A DNA stretch of 33,851 bases, from assembly GCA_015061625.1 (NCBI GenBank), contig SUWG01000028.1:1-33851 (forward strand), given 5' to 3'. Shown in pieces: positions 1 through 8,701 of the stretch. The DNA is from Lentisphaerota bacterium (GTDB lineage Bacteria > Verrucomicrobiota > Lentisphaeria > Victivallales > Victivallaceae). The notes beneath the pieces are model-generated. The model saw only the letters and a program-made list of their open reading frames with translations, made no database searches and was not told the DNA's origin. The position numbers were made by a program, and so were the translations under genes. Numbering within the stretch: position 1 is the first letter of the stretch; each line of letters starts with the position of its first letter.

Positions 1-222
1 GTAATGATTTACAAACTTTCTGATTGAGCCGCGACATCGGAGCGGCGAGACACCTCGCAACCCGCCGAGCGGGCGCCCCCGTACCCCCGAAAGTGGTAAT
101 GATTTACAAACTTTCTGATTGAGCCGCGACATCGGAGCGGCGAGACACCTCGCAACCCGCCGAGCGGGCGCCCCCGTACCCCCGAAAGTGGTAATGATTT
201 ACAAACTTTCTGATTGAGCCGC
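1..222. repeat. Tandem 95-bp repeat, two full copies plus a 32-bp partial copy
   Basis: Bases 1-95 and 96-190 are identical in the printed sequence, and 191-222 repeats the first 32 bases before the match stops. The unit begins GTAATGATTTACAAACTTTC and contains C-rich tracts. Because the array begins at base 1 it may continue beyond the window. A diverged, longer copy (115-bp period) lies in the opposite orientation at 15866-15960. In the direction of the upstream gene, both arrays sit just after a stop codon in the same relative orientation. No protein is assigned to this stretch; open frames across it read repeat sequence. Confidence 0.95.
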
Positions 223-2292
223 CAATGCCTTTGCCAGCAACACGTTGATATATGAAGCAAATCCGTGACAGCAACTGGCGTGGGGATCATCATATTCCCA
301 CAGTGTCCCGGTGACATCTGCCATCTTTTTGAAATATCCCACGCTCTCACGCAAAAGTTGTTCATGCAGTCCGGCAACCGAAAGGATTTCCAAACGCAGA
401 TAGTTGCCAATAAAAGCATTGGATGGATAAATCTCCGGATACGCCCCATTACTTTTTCTTTCCGGACCGAAATCCGTTATCAATTTATTCCACAAATTAT
501 CGTGGAGTTCTGCCATGGCACAACCGGTGAAAAAGGCATAATACTGACAGGTTTCAGTAATGTCACTTTCCGGGATGAGCAAACTGCCGTCTTTCTGACG
601 CACTCCGTGATCCCGGAACCATGTTCCGTCAAAAGACTGCCTGCGGATCGTCTGCCGCATTTGCTTCGCCTGCAATACATACCGCTCATCATGGTATAAT
701 TCGGCCATGGTATCCAATGCCAGAGTATAGAGCATATTGCTGGGGAAACTCACATCCTGTAAAAATTCATTGGCCTTGCTCCACTCGACAAACACCCAAC
801 TCGGCAGATTTTCCAATAAGCCGTCGGCATTGAGGAAACTATTCATATACCCGATAAATCCGGTGAATTTTTCCCTGAACATTTCCACCAGTTCCCGGTC
901 TCCGCTGCGTTTCAGATAATCGCCGGTTTGGATTATCAGCCACATTCCCCAATTGGGAATAAACATACCATTGGGATGATCCCCCGGATAAACCATGGGC
1001 AATGCTCCAACCGGAATATCCTTGAAAGACGGAGCAATGGCGAAATTTTCCAGAAAGAATTTTTCCAAAAGCGTATTTCCGGTCAAAAGATAAGCGGTTC
1101 TGGCGGTAAAAAAACTGTCACAGAGCCATGCTGCCCTTTCCCGGCTGGGACAATCGGTAAAACAATCCACCGCATTGGCGGCAAAAGTTTCCCATCCGGC
1201 TTCAAAAATCGCATTAAGCACCGGGTCGGAACCCGGTAATTTATAATCCCGCCCCAGCGGACTTTTATATTCACGCAACGAGAAATCCTGCACTTCAGCT
1301 TCTCCGTCAACCATAAAAACTTCCGCATATTTGAAAGTGTTGACTTCCATAGCCTCCAGATCATACACGCCGGGGGTCTGCAAATTCCAGAATACACCAT
1401 TCAGCACAAAGTGCATCACCGGATCGATCGTGTTATCCGCCTGGGCAGTTTCCGAAAAAATAACGGCCAGCAGCCCCGGACGGCGGCAATCGACTTTCAA
1501 CCGGATAAAACCGGTATTATTGATCCGTCCTTTATAAAAGGTACTGCAAATATTGCCGGTATCACTTTTTTGCAACCGGTGCAAAAGAGTGTAGGCATCA
1601 AACTCCAATTCATCAAACTTGAAACATTTGAATCCGGGTTCGCCATCCGGTTCAAGATAATTATCCCAGCGGCGGCGTACCACTTTTTCGCCGGAAAGAG
1701 TGCGGCGCAAACTCCTTTGCGGAGTATAAGAGTGATCGATCCTGTATTCCGGAAACGGTACGACCCGGGGAAGCAATTTTACCGCATCTTGCTCAACAAG
1801 TGTCAATTCCGTGAATTTTTCCGGCCCGGCTGAAACATTGTATGCTTCGACGAACATTCTTTGAAAACAACTTCTGGGAACTTTGCGGATCCGTTTTTCA
1901 TTCAGATCAAAAGCCCGGAAATTTTCACCGGTTGCCGCCAATACCTTTTCTCCGGCAACGACTTCCGCCTGTAAAAATCCGGGTTGATCCGGATAATAAT
2001 AACTGTTGACGCAACAACTGGAAAGTTCCACCGTCAACCGATTTTTTCCGGCAGCAAGCCGCAGCGGCACCTCATCCACCCGGAAAAATCCGACTGCCGC
2101 CCGCGCGGGACCGTAAGATAAAAATTTTCCGTTTATTTTTACCCGGTAAAGCGTGGAACCGGTTATTTTCAGGACTGCATCGGTTGTTTTCTCCGCATTT
2201 ATAACGGCGGCAAAAAGAATGCAGTCATTCATCAGGTTACTGCGTCCGGCAGGGTACACCGGAATTGCCGATTTGAAAAATTGGTCGTCCAT
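199..2292 (-). CDS. GH78-like (alpha-L-rhamnosidase-type six-hairpin) glycosidase
   Basis: A 697-residue protein without a signal peptide, probably cytoplasmic. The N-terminal third is beta-rich (sugar-binding sandwich style). The C-terminal half has the six-hairpin style of GH78, with the signature DCPSRERAAWLCDS, close to the DCPxRxExxxWxGD motif of alpha-L-rhamnosidases, and a late HASCCHGFAS block. Family placement is good; substrate is unknown. The ATG at 2292 is preferred. A TTG at 2307 overlaps the TGA of the preceding gene and would add five residues; neither has a clear Shine-Dalgarno. It is the last gene of the operon. The final residues AAQSESL and the stop are encoded by the 95-bp repeat, so the native C-terminus may have been replaced, and a C-terminal beta domain often found in GH78 is absent. 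Confidence 0.8.
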   Translation of the reverse strand: MDDQFFKSAIPVYPAGRSNLMNDCILFAAVINAEKTTDAVLKITGSTLYRVKINGKFLSYGPARAAVGFFRVDEVPLRLAAGKNRLTVELSSCCVNSYYYPDQPGFLQAEVVAGEKVLAATGENFRAFDLNEKRIRKVPRSCFQRMFVEAYNVSAGPEKFTELTLVEQDAVKLLPRVVPFPEYRIDHSYTPQRSLRRTLSGEKVVRRRWDNYLEPDGEPGFKCFKFDELEFDAYTLLHRLQKSDTGNICSTFYKGRINNTGFIRLKVDCRRPGLLAVIFSETAQADNTIDPVMHFVLNGVFWNLQTPGVYDLEAMEVNTFKYAEVFMVDGEAEVQDFSLREYKSPLGRDYKLPGSDPVLNAIFEAGWETFAANAVDCFTDCPSRERAAWLCDSFFTARTAYLLTGNTLLEKFFLENFAIAPSFKDIPVGALPMVYPGDHPNGMFIPNWGMWLIIQTGDYLKRSGDRELVEMFREKFTGFIGYMNSFLNADGLLENLPSWVFVEWSKANEFLQDVSFPSNMLYTLALDTMAELYHDERYVLQAKQMRQTIRRQSFDGTWFRDHGVRQKDGSLLIPESDITETCQYYAFFTGCAMAELHDNLWNKLITDFGPERKSNGAYPEIYPSNAFIGNYLRLEILSVAGLHEQLLRESVGYFKKMADVTGTLWEYDDPHASCCHGFASYINVLLAKALAAQSESL

Positions 2293-2303
2293 AACTGAAA
2301 TTT

Positions 2304-3110
2304 TCAATTTAACAGATTTTTGTTTTTTTCAAAATATTGCAGAAGTTTCCGGCAGTCAAGCACGGCCGCAACGGTATCAGCGAATTTGAAATTTCTCATT
2401 TCTGCGGCGTTTTCCGGTGCACCGGCAAGCCGGTCAAAAACATTGGCCGATCCGGCAGTGATCCGCAACGCCGGAGTAACGACCGGATTCTCAAAGCGGT
2501 CAAATACTTTTACCGGATTGGGGATCAGAGGAGTTAAATCATCCGGATTGAGCCATTCGCACACCCCGTGCATGAAAGTCGTCGAAGTCAGCGGAGAACC
2601 CAGATGAATGATTTTGCCGCCATACTCATAAAGTTTGTACCACGGCGATAATTTACCGCAGGGAGTGATGCTTTTTTCGTGTCCGGCGATGAATTCTTCA
2701 CTTCTTTTTCCGTATGCCGCAACTGAATGGGATGGATTCAATGAACGCACCACCTGCGGACGCTTGCGGAAAATTTCCGGCAGCAACCCGATACATACCG
2801 GCGTGCTGTTGACATGAAACTCCGGCGTTTTTCCGTAAAAATCCTTCGCCAGACAATGGCCGGCCGGATAATCGGCAAGGCATTTGATACACCCCGGAGC
2901 ATCCGGGGCGTAATCGTGGAACAACGTATATGTCAAAGCAGGCATGACCAGCAACCCATTCTTGAAATACTCCATCAGAGCATCGATCACCGTATCCGCT
3001 CCGCCGTCAACCCGGCCGATGCGTTTCATGGAGGAGTGAATGATCACCACCGAATCCGGGGCGACCCCGGAATTTTCAAGATCGTGGATCAAACTTTGAA
3101 AATCATGCAT
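2304..3110 (-). CDS. AAC(3)/YokD-family N-acetyltransferase
   Basis: A 268-residue member of the aminoglycoside 3-N-acetyltransferase (Antibiotic_NAT) fold. Visible family blocks are HSSMKRIGRVDGG near residue 25, MPALTYT near 56, and LLPEIFRKRPQVVRSLNPSHSVAAYG around 110-135, the last being the strongest family signature. The enzymes transfer acetyl from acetyl-CoA to an amino group. Here the gene lies between two glycosidase genes in one operon, so an amino sugar or glycan-derived amine is a more natural substrate than an antibiotic; this is inference. The start ATG at 3110 lies 26 bp after the upstream stop. Its TGA overlaps a TTG that could start the next gene. Confidence 0.85.
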   Translation of the reverse strand: MHDFQSLIHDLENSGVAPDSVVIIHSSMKRIGRVDGGADTVIDALMEYFKNGLLVMPALTYTLFHDYAPDAPGCIKCLADYPAGHCLAKDFYGKTPEFHVNSTPVCIGLLPEIFRKRPQVVRSLNPSHSVAAYGKRSEEFIAGHEKSITPCGKLSPWYKLYEYGGKIIHLGSPLTSTTFMHGVCEWLNPDDLTPLIPNPVKVFDRFENPVVTPALRITAGSANVFDRLAGAPENAAEMRNFKFADTVAAVLDCRKLLQYFEKNKNLLN

Positions 3111-3136
3111 AATTCACCGCCCTGACCAGTTGCACT

Positions 3137-5458
3137 TCAATCGCAATAAATGACCACTCTTTCCAGAGGAGCAAGCCTTCCGGTCAGACGTTCTGCGGAT
3201 GCCGACAATTCACCAACTTCACCGGCTGCCACACGGTGCGAGGTGAAATCTCCGTCAAGGGCAAACGGCAGAGTGCTTTCAGCAGAAGCATTGAGGATCA
3301 CATACGCCCGTTTGCCGTCAAGTTCCCATACGGCGGCATAGATTCCCTGATTATCCTCTTTGAGCAGTGAGAGTTTGCCATTGAGAATAAATGGAGTCAA
3401 TGAAGCCAGCTCCGCCGGCATCGCCATACTCGCTTCATAGAGATCTTTGGCATCATCCGGCAGCATGAAACTGTCGTCATAATAAGCATAATTGATCAAA
3501 CCTTTGGCCCCGGAAATCAGTGACATATAGATCAGCACCCGGTACTCCTGCGGGTTGGGATAACGCTTCCAACCGGTATTACCGCCGCCGAAACACTGGG
3601 GTACGGTCCAGAAAGCATTGCCGTATTTCCGGGTTTCGATACCGGCTTCTTTGTATCTGCCGTAAGCCATATCGAGCGGAGAATCCGGTACCGGATAGGG
3701 ATCGGGAGCAAAAATATCAGTGCCGGCCGCATAATCTTTGTAGTGCCGGGGCATACAGACGATGGTAAAGACCAGATGATCCGGGTCAAGTTGTTTCATG
3801 GCAGTATACCGGCCGAACATAACTTGCGGCGACCAGCCGTGTGCCGCCGGTTCATCCCCCGGACTCCAACCCAGAATCGCCGGATGGTGTTTGAATTCGG
3901 CAATGCCTCTCATACGCAGATCGAAACCGAATTCCACAAAGACATAAACTCCGCGTTTGTGACATTCGTCGAGAAATTCGATAAAATCTTTTCCGCCGTT
4001 TTCTTTTTCAAAGTTATAGAAACTTACTGCGACCAGATTGTAACCGTATCTGGCAATATCTTTCATAAAAGCCATACGGTGTTCTGATGTCGCCCGCCAT
4101 GAAACATGGTAAAAGCCCATGGGGAAAAACGGTTCGCCATTGATCAGCAGTGTACCATCGGGCCGGATGTAGGCTTTGGGGAAAGGATGGCGGAAAAATG
4201 TAACATCCTGACTGGCAATGGTCTTACCATCCTGTATCAACTCAAGTTTCAACTCATGCCGCCCCACCGGATAACCGGAAATATCCACAGATACTTCGCC
4301 GCTGCCGGTTTGCAGATCAAATATTTTCACCTCCCTTTGGGAAGTGACTTTAAGTTTGGCAGAAGTCTGTGCGGAATCCCCGCCGGAAACCGTATAAACG
4401 ATATCCAGATTGTCATATCCGGGGTAAAAATGAGTTCTTTTCGCTTTGATCTCAAAGAGATCCGGCACATTGACCACCCATTTACCGGAGGCGATCAACT
4501 CATCTGCACAATACATCCCGGCGGTGAAATTGACCTCGCCGCAGGTGTCGAAAGTTACCGGCACGGTACAGCGGGTGAATTGTCCGACGATCTCCGGAGT
4601 GACCGATTCTTTGCGGACACCGCCGGCACCAGTGTACTCCAATTCAAAACGGATGCTTCTCAAAACTTCCGCCGGACCATTGAGAATGAATGACATGGAT
4701 GAAGATGACGAAGTTTCCGGGTGATTGATGTCGGAAATCCGGATGCCTTTTGCCCGTAAATTCAATGCCGCCTGAATATTGCGGATGAGGTTGGTGAAAT
4801 AACGGATCTCGTTTTCATGAGTGTAAGTACCTCTGACCGTGATCATCACTGCACCTTTACCCACAAAACGCACCATTGTCACCGGGGCTTTATCATAGCA
4901 ACGCTCCAATACGATCCAGCCTCTTGGCGCACTGTGAATGTGCGACCAGTGGTTGATGCTTTTGCCATCCGGTTCAGTCGGAGCCGGAAATGACACCAGA
5001 GGATTGCGGACATCAAAAGTCACCTTGGCCGTGGCCGCCGACGGACGGGTATTGGATGAACACTGGCTGGTGATTATTCTGAATTCCGGACCGAGATGAT
5101 GAAGAAATTTATGCTGGATCGAGTCATAATTGGCATCTTCCACCAACAGAATACCACCGTTTTCGATCCACCGCCGCCATGAGGCCGCATAAGGGGCCAT
5201 ATCCACGGTATTTTCATAATTGCTGGTCGTGGAAAGAAAAACTATTTTGTATTGAGCAAGTTTTCCGCTCAATTCCGGCAGACGGGTGTTTTCATATTTA
5301 TCTGCGGTGAATCCGAGACGTCTGACCGTCTCATCGTGTTCATTCATAAATGCTTTCTGCCCACTGGGAAAACCGCTGTAAACCGTCGCCACATCCCCGG
5401 CAAAACCGGGGATGCAAAGGACAGTGAGCAAAAGCAAAGATAAAACTGTTTTAGACAT
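3137..5458 (-). CDS. Secreted multidomain glycoside hydrolase, TIM-barrel type
   Basis: A 773-residue protein with a clear signal peptide (MSKTVLSLLLLTVLCIPGFAG). Residues about 22-235 resemble a ThuA/class-I glutamine-amidotransferase-like Rossmann domain. About 245-420 is a beta-sandwich. About 425-700 is a glycosidase TIM barrel opening with the typical LLINGEPFFPMGFYH strand; it carries GWSPGDEP, whose Glu is the likely acid/base. A small beta domain ends the protein. The exact GH family is not clear; GH2/GH42-clan style fits best. I chose the ATG at 5458 because AAGGAAG lies about 10 bases upstream; the GTG at 5467 would be almost on top of that site. Fourth-from-first in an operon with sialidase-like and GH78-like genes, it would act outside the cytoplasm on a polymer or side chain. 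Confidence 0.8.
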   Translation of the reverse strand: MSKTVLSLLLLTVLCIPGFAGDVATVYSGFPSGQKAFMNEHDETVRRLGFTADKYENTRLPELSGKLAQYKIVFLSTTSNYENTVDMAPYAASWRRWIENGGILLVEDANYDSIQHKFLHHLGPEFRIITSQCSSNTRPSAATAKVTFDVRNPLVSFPAPTEPDGKSINHWSHIHSAPRGWIVLERCYDKAPVTMVRFVGKGAVMITVRGTYTHENEIRYFTNLIRNIQAALNLRAKGIRISDINHPETSSSSSMSFILNGPAEVLRSIRFELEYTGAGGVRKESVTPEIVGQFTRCTVPVTFDTCGEVNFTAGMYCADELIASGKWVVNVPDLFEIKAKRTHFYPGYDNLDIVYTVSGGDSAQTSAKLKVTSQREVKIFDLQTGSGEVSVDISGYPVGRHELKLELIQDGKTIASQDVTFFRHPFPKAYIRPDGTLLINGEPFFPMGFYHVSWRATSEHRMAFMKDIARYGYNLVAVSFYNFEKENGGKDFIEFLDECHKRGVYVFVEFGFDLRMRGIAEFKHHPAILGWSPGDEPAAHGWSPQVMFGRYTAMKQLDPDHLVFTIVCMPRHYKDYAAGTDIFAPDPYPVPDSPLDMAYGRYKEAGIETRKYGNAFWTVPQCFGGGNTGWKRYPNPQEYRVLIYMSLISGAKGLINYAYYDDSFMLPDDAKDLYEASMAMPAELASLTPFILNGKLSLLKEDNQGIYAAVWELDGKRAYVILNASAESTLPFALDGDFTSHRVAAGEVGELSASAERLTGRLAPLERVVIYCD

Positions 5459-5473
5459 GGATAACACTCTTCC

Positions 5474-6460
5474 TTAAAAATTTTCGTAGGTATAAATATA
5501 TCCGCGTTTCATGGCACAGGCCCGACGCCAGCCGCTGCTCTGCCAGCCTTCACCGCGGGCGTTGTATTCCTCGACCAGTTTGGCTCCGAGGGCCCCGACC
5601 TCACTGAAACTTTCCACATGGCCGTCGGTAAAGAGGAAGTTTCCGGAATTGGCGTGGGCTCCGATATAGAAGTGGGCGTTGCTGTTCCAGGATGAAGCAT
5701 CTTCGCCCGGAGTCGTCCAATCGACAAAAGCGATCTGTTCGCCGTCGGCGTTATCACTGCGTCCCCAGACTCCGCACACACTGTCACCAAGCAGAATGAA
5801 TGATGAGGGATTTCTCAATCTGCCCAGAAGATAAAATTTATCCGCACCGACCGTCAGTTTGATTTCAGAAGGCACCTGATCCTGCCTTGAGCCGTAACAT
5901 CCGGCCCAGCCGGCACCGATGCCCTTGTAGTCATTGAAAGGAAAACGGCCGGGACAGGAAACCTCCTGAAATCCCTCTGACAGATAGTTGCCGGTACCGC
6001 CATTGTAATTCAAAGCACCGACCCACAAGCCGCCGTTGGCCGCAGAATAGATCACCATATCGTTGTGCGCACTGGCATAAAAATTGTACGCACTGCCGCA
6101 TGACTTCAAGTTACTGGCACAACTGGCCGAGTGACCTCTTTCTCTGGCACTGTTGAGTGCCGGCAGCAAAATCGCCGCCAGAATAGCGATGATTGCGATA
6201 ACAACGAGTAATTCTATCAAAGTGAATGTGTATGCGGTGGACAAGGAAAACTTTCTTTTCACGGGAAAAGAGAGTTTTCCCTTTCCCCCGCACCCCCTTT
6301 CGCTTTCAAAGAAAAGCGGGGTACTTGAATTATGTTTCAATGCAGATTTGCGGGTAAAAAAATGCAATAATGAGACAGCACTGCTTACTAAAAGTTCGAT
6401 CAAGGTAAAACACAGGCACTTCACTCCGTTACGGTCAGATTTCTGAATACTTTTTTTCAT
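5474..6460 (-). CDS. Pseudopilin-like (GspG/DUF1559-type) protein with two prepilin motifs
   Basis: A 328-residue protein. The second N-terminal motif, F79-V86 followed by a 20-residue hydrophobic helix and [12 protein letters not shown], is the normal start of this family. A first FTLIELLV copy occurs at residues 18-25, followed by an unrelated 53-residue insertion that is purine-rich at the DNA level ([11 protein letters not shown]). The C-terminus has the H-X9-DG motif ([12 protein letters not shown]), typical of DUF1559-type proteins in PVC bacteria. The ATG at 6460 is chosen because GGAGAAGGCGG precedes it; an ATG at 6475 lacks a good site. It sits between sialidase-like and glycosidase genes, suggesting a cell-surface or periplasmic role tied to glycan use, though function is unproven. 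Neither motif has Gly at -1. Confidence 0.85.
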   Translation of the reverse strand: MKKSIQKSDRNGVKCLCFTLIELLVSSAVSLLHFFTRKSALKHNSSTPLFFESERGCGGKGKLSFPVKRKFSLSTAYTFTLIELLVVIAIIAILAAILLPALNSARERGHSASCASNLKSCGSAYNFYASAHNDMVIYSAANGGLWVGALNYNGGTGNYLSEGFQEVSCPGRFPFNDYKGIGAGWAGCYGSRQDQVPSEIKLTVGADKFYLLGRLRNPSSFILLGDSVCGVWGRSDNADGEQIAFVDWTTPGEDASSWNSNAHFYIGAHANSGNFLFTDGHVESFSEVGALGAKLVEEYNARGEGWQSSGWRRACAMKRGYIYTYENF

Positions 6461-6484
6461 TTCCGCCTTCTCCATGTTATATTG

Positions 6485-7561
6485 TTAAAGTTCCCAGATG
6501 GTTCCCTGCAATGCCGCAGGATTTCCCATTTTCACCGGTTGATAATACACTGTAAAAAGTTTGCCGTCAGCCATTTCCGCAGTTGCCGCATAACCCAGAT
6601 CACCATCTTGAGCATCGCTGCGTAAAATAAGTTCATTATCAAAATTTTTTCCGCCGTCAAAAGAGACCGACACCCGCTGACCGTAAGGCTCAAACCGGTA
6701 TCCGTAAGAACAGATCACCGCCCCGGATGAGTGACACATCAAATGCGGCGGAGCAGATTTGATCGGAGTTTCTTCCATGGCGGACCAGCTTCTGCCGCCG
6801 TCAACTGAACGGGAAAATACCACCCGGTAAGGTTTATCGATGCGGATGGCTCCGAGCAATGTACCGTCGGCCAATTCGGTAACGTGTGCCTCGCAAGCCA
6901 TGTCCTCTTCCACAGAGGTATCCGGCACACTGCCGAGAATTTCCCAGTTGCGTCCCTCGTCGGTCGAAAGGGCCGCCGTCACCGGCAGATCGTGAGTAAG
7001 ATGGGTCGCCAAACCGTTGGCCTGCGGCCACAGTTTTCCGAAATACAGCCATGAACCGTCTTTCAAAACGGTAAAACCATGCGGTGAATTCACCGGTACC
7101 CGGCGCGGCTCACCCCAATATTCGCCATCCGGAGAAACCCTGACCCATGAGCCGAAATACTTATTGACCAATTCATCATCCCACATATCCAGCACCGCCC
7201 CGGTCTTCCGGAAATTTTCCAGCCACAAACCGGTTTGCGGATCTTTATATTGCTTTTTGTAGTCGAATGTATTGGAAGTGAACCAGGTCAGTGCCAGCCG
7301 CTGACCGCCCAGAGAAATGATCCCGGCATCCCGGTCATCCAACGGAGTGTTGTTGACCACCATCGGGCCGCTCCAGGAGTTTCCATTGTCAAAACTTTTG
7401 AAAATAACGGTTTTACCCCACGGACAAACGTGTTCACTGCGCAATCCGGATGAGGCTGCAATCAATGTACCGTCGGCCTGTCTGGCAATGCTCGGCCAAC
7501 CGAAAAAACCGAATTCATCATCCGGACGATTGCAAATTATGACATTTTTGATAACTTTCAT
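6485..7561 (-). CDS. Sialidase-like BNR-repeat exo-glycosidase
   Basis: A 358-residue six-bladed propeller protein. Four Asp-box (BNR) motifs are visible: SFDNGNSW, STDEGRNW, SVDGGRSW and SFDGGKNF. The N-terminal GWPSIARQADGTLIAASSG fits the first blade with its arginine. No signal peptide is visible, so it is probably cytoplasmic, which is common among sialidase-superfamily proteins of PVC bacteria. Sialic acid is not guaranteed as substrate; related BNR hydrolases act on other glycosides. It is the first gene of the operon, transcribed divergently from the AraC regulator. The ATG at 7561 has only a weak ribosome-binding site (GGAAAAG about 7 bases upstream). Confidence 0.8.
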   Translation of the reverse strand: MKVIKNVIICNRPDDEFGFFGWPSIARQADGTLIAASSGLRSEHVCPWGKTVIFKSFDNGNSWSGPMVVNNTPLDDRDAGIISLGGQRLALTWFTSNTFDYKKQYKDPQTGLWLENFRKTGAVLDMWDDELVNKYFGSWVRVSPDGEYWGEPRRVPVNSPHGFTVLKDGSWLYFGKLWPQANGLATHLTHDLPVTAALSTDEGRNWEILGSVPDTSVEEDMACEAHVTELADGTLLGAIRIDKPYRVVFSRSVDGGRSWSAMEETPIKSAPPHLMCHSSGAVICSYGYRFEPYGQRVSVSFDGGKNFDNELILRSDAQDGDLGYAATAEMADGKLFTVYYQPVKMGNPAALQGTIWEL

Positions 7562-7653
7562 AACAACTTTTCCGCACAGGCTCCTTTCACAATGATAAAA
7601 CGTTTTCAGGCAAATCAGGTCGATTCATTTCAAAATACTCGGCATTACTCACT

Positions 7654-7682
7654 AAAATATCATTTGATTTCTTGAAAAGCAA
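7654..7682 (-). promoter_or_regulatory. Promoter of the 7561-199 operon
   Basis: On the minus strand TTGCTT (7682-7677), a 17-bp gap and TATTTT (7659-7654) form a sigma70-type promoter about 93 bp upstream of the sialidase-like gene. Its -35 box overlaps the -35 box of the divergent AraC promoter by one base, so one bound regulator could control both directions. Confidence 0.5.
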
Positions 7683-7700
7683 TCATCCAAGAGTTATATT
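7672..7700 (+). promoter_or_regulatory. Promoter of the AraC-type regulator gene
   Basis: TTGAAA at 7672-7677, a 17-bp gap, then TATATT at 7695-7700, 41 bp before the start codon. The match is close to the promoter pattern seen repeatedly in this window. Confidence 0.6.
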
Positions 7701-7741
7701 AATTGCACAAATGTTAACAAATATTCACCGGGAATGAAAAA

Positions 7742-8611
7742 ATGGACGAAAATTCTAAAGATAAAGTAATTGAGCTTATAGAAAAGACCCTTGTAAATGA
7801 AAATTTTAGTCATTTTATTAAGGCGGTAAATTATTCATTGCACAATTTGCGGCGCAGTGAACACACCATCTTTTCCTGCCACCGGATAACCCACGTTATC
7901 GACGGCAGTATCGACTTGATGCTGGGCTCCGGAACCAAATATGATTTCTGCCGGATATCCAAAGGAAGTACTCTTCTGATGCATCCGTATTGCGTTACCG
8001 ACACATTGCCGGATACCCATCGCGGGGCGATAGCCGGAGTGGTGTGTCACTCCGGATTCATGCGGATATTCTATACCGATTCACTGAAAAACGACTCTTT
8101 TGAAAATGCTGAACGCTTCTTTTATCATCTTTCAGACAGTCGCCGCCAATGTACCGATCATGCGATAAAAACATTGTGTTCACTGGATGAAAACATGCTG
8201 ACATCCGACTACGCTTCCATGCTTATGCAGTTGATCTGGAAATTGATTTTGCAGGATTTGAAATCATCCAGCATCAATGAATTGGGCAAAGCCCACAACC
8301 TCTGGTTCCAAATCAGGGATTTCATCCATCTGCATCCGTCGGAAATGATTTCAAGAAAGATGCTGGCACAGCACTTCAATGTGACGGAAACATATATTTC
8401 GTTATTGTTTTCAAAATTTTCCGGAACCACATTCAAAGGATATCTGCTGCGGGAAAAATTGAACAAGGCGGTCGAATTGCTCGATCAGACCGATATGACA
8501 GTCAATGAGGCGGCATTTTATTCCGGCTTTGATTCCGTGTCATACTTCATCAGAGTTTTCAAAGCAAATTACCAAACCTCACCGGGAGCGTGGCGGAGAA
8601 TAAAAAAATGA
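7742..8611 (+). CDS. AraC-family transcriptional regulator
   Basis: A 289-residue regulator. The N-terminal about 180 residues form a cupin-like ligand-sensing region (RITHVIDGSIDLMLGSG, with later His residues). The C-terminal about 95 residues hold the two helix-turn-helix motifs of AraC proteins: MLAQHFNVTETYISLLFSKF and VNEAAFYSGFDSVSYFIRVFK, ending in the usual SPGAWRR. It lies divergent from the sialidase/GH operon with 180 bp between the start codons and overlapping promoters, so it very likely senses a sugar and activates that operon. The ligand cannot be told from sequence. The ribosome-binding site is weak. Confidence 0.93.
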   Translation: MDENSKDKVIELIEKTLVNENFSHFIKAVNYSLHNLRRSEHTIFSCHRITHVIDGSIDLMLGSGTKYDFCRISKGSTLLMHPYCVTDTLPDTHRGAIAGVVCHSGFMRIFYTDSLKNDSFENAERFFYHLSDSRRQCTDHAIKTLCSLDENMLTSDYASMLMQLIWKLILQDLKSSSINELGKAHNLWFQIRDFIHLHPSEMISRKMLAQHFNVTETYISLLFSKFSGTTFKGYLLREKLNKAVELLDQTDMTVNEAAFYSGFDSVSYFIRVFKANYQTSPGAWRRIKK

Positions 8612-8701
8612 TCACTGCCGAATTTTTTCAACTGTCAACTCCTGCATCAACAGTTTCTGCCACCAAAAACTGACGAACGCAGTTTCCCCATCTTGAAAAT
8701 T

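Noticed and set aside
1..222. CRISPR array at the left edge
   Set aside because: The 95-bp units abut directly with no unique spacers, and no cas genes are in view.
2304..3110. Acquired aminoglycoside resistance gene
   Set aside because: No mobile element flanks it and it is embedded in a sugar operon with base composition like its neighbours.
8612..8701. Rho-independent terminator between the AraC gene and tsaD
   Set aside because: Only a weak 6-bp stem (AACTGT/ACAGTT) with a long loop and no T-run is present.
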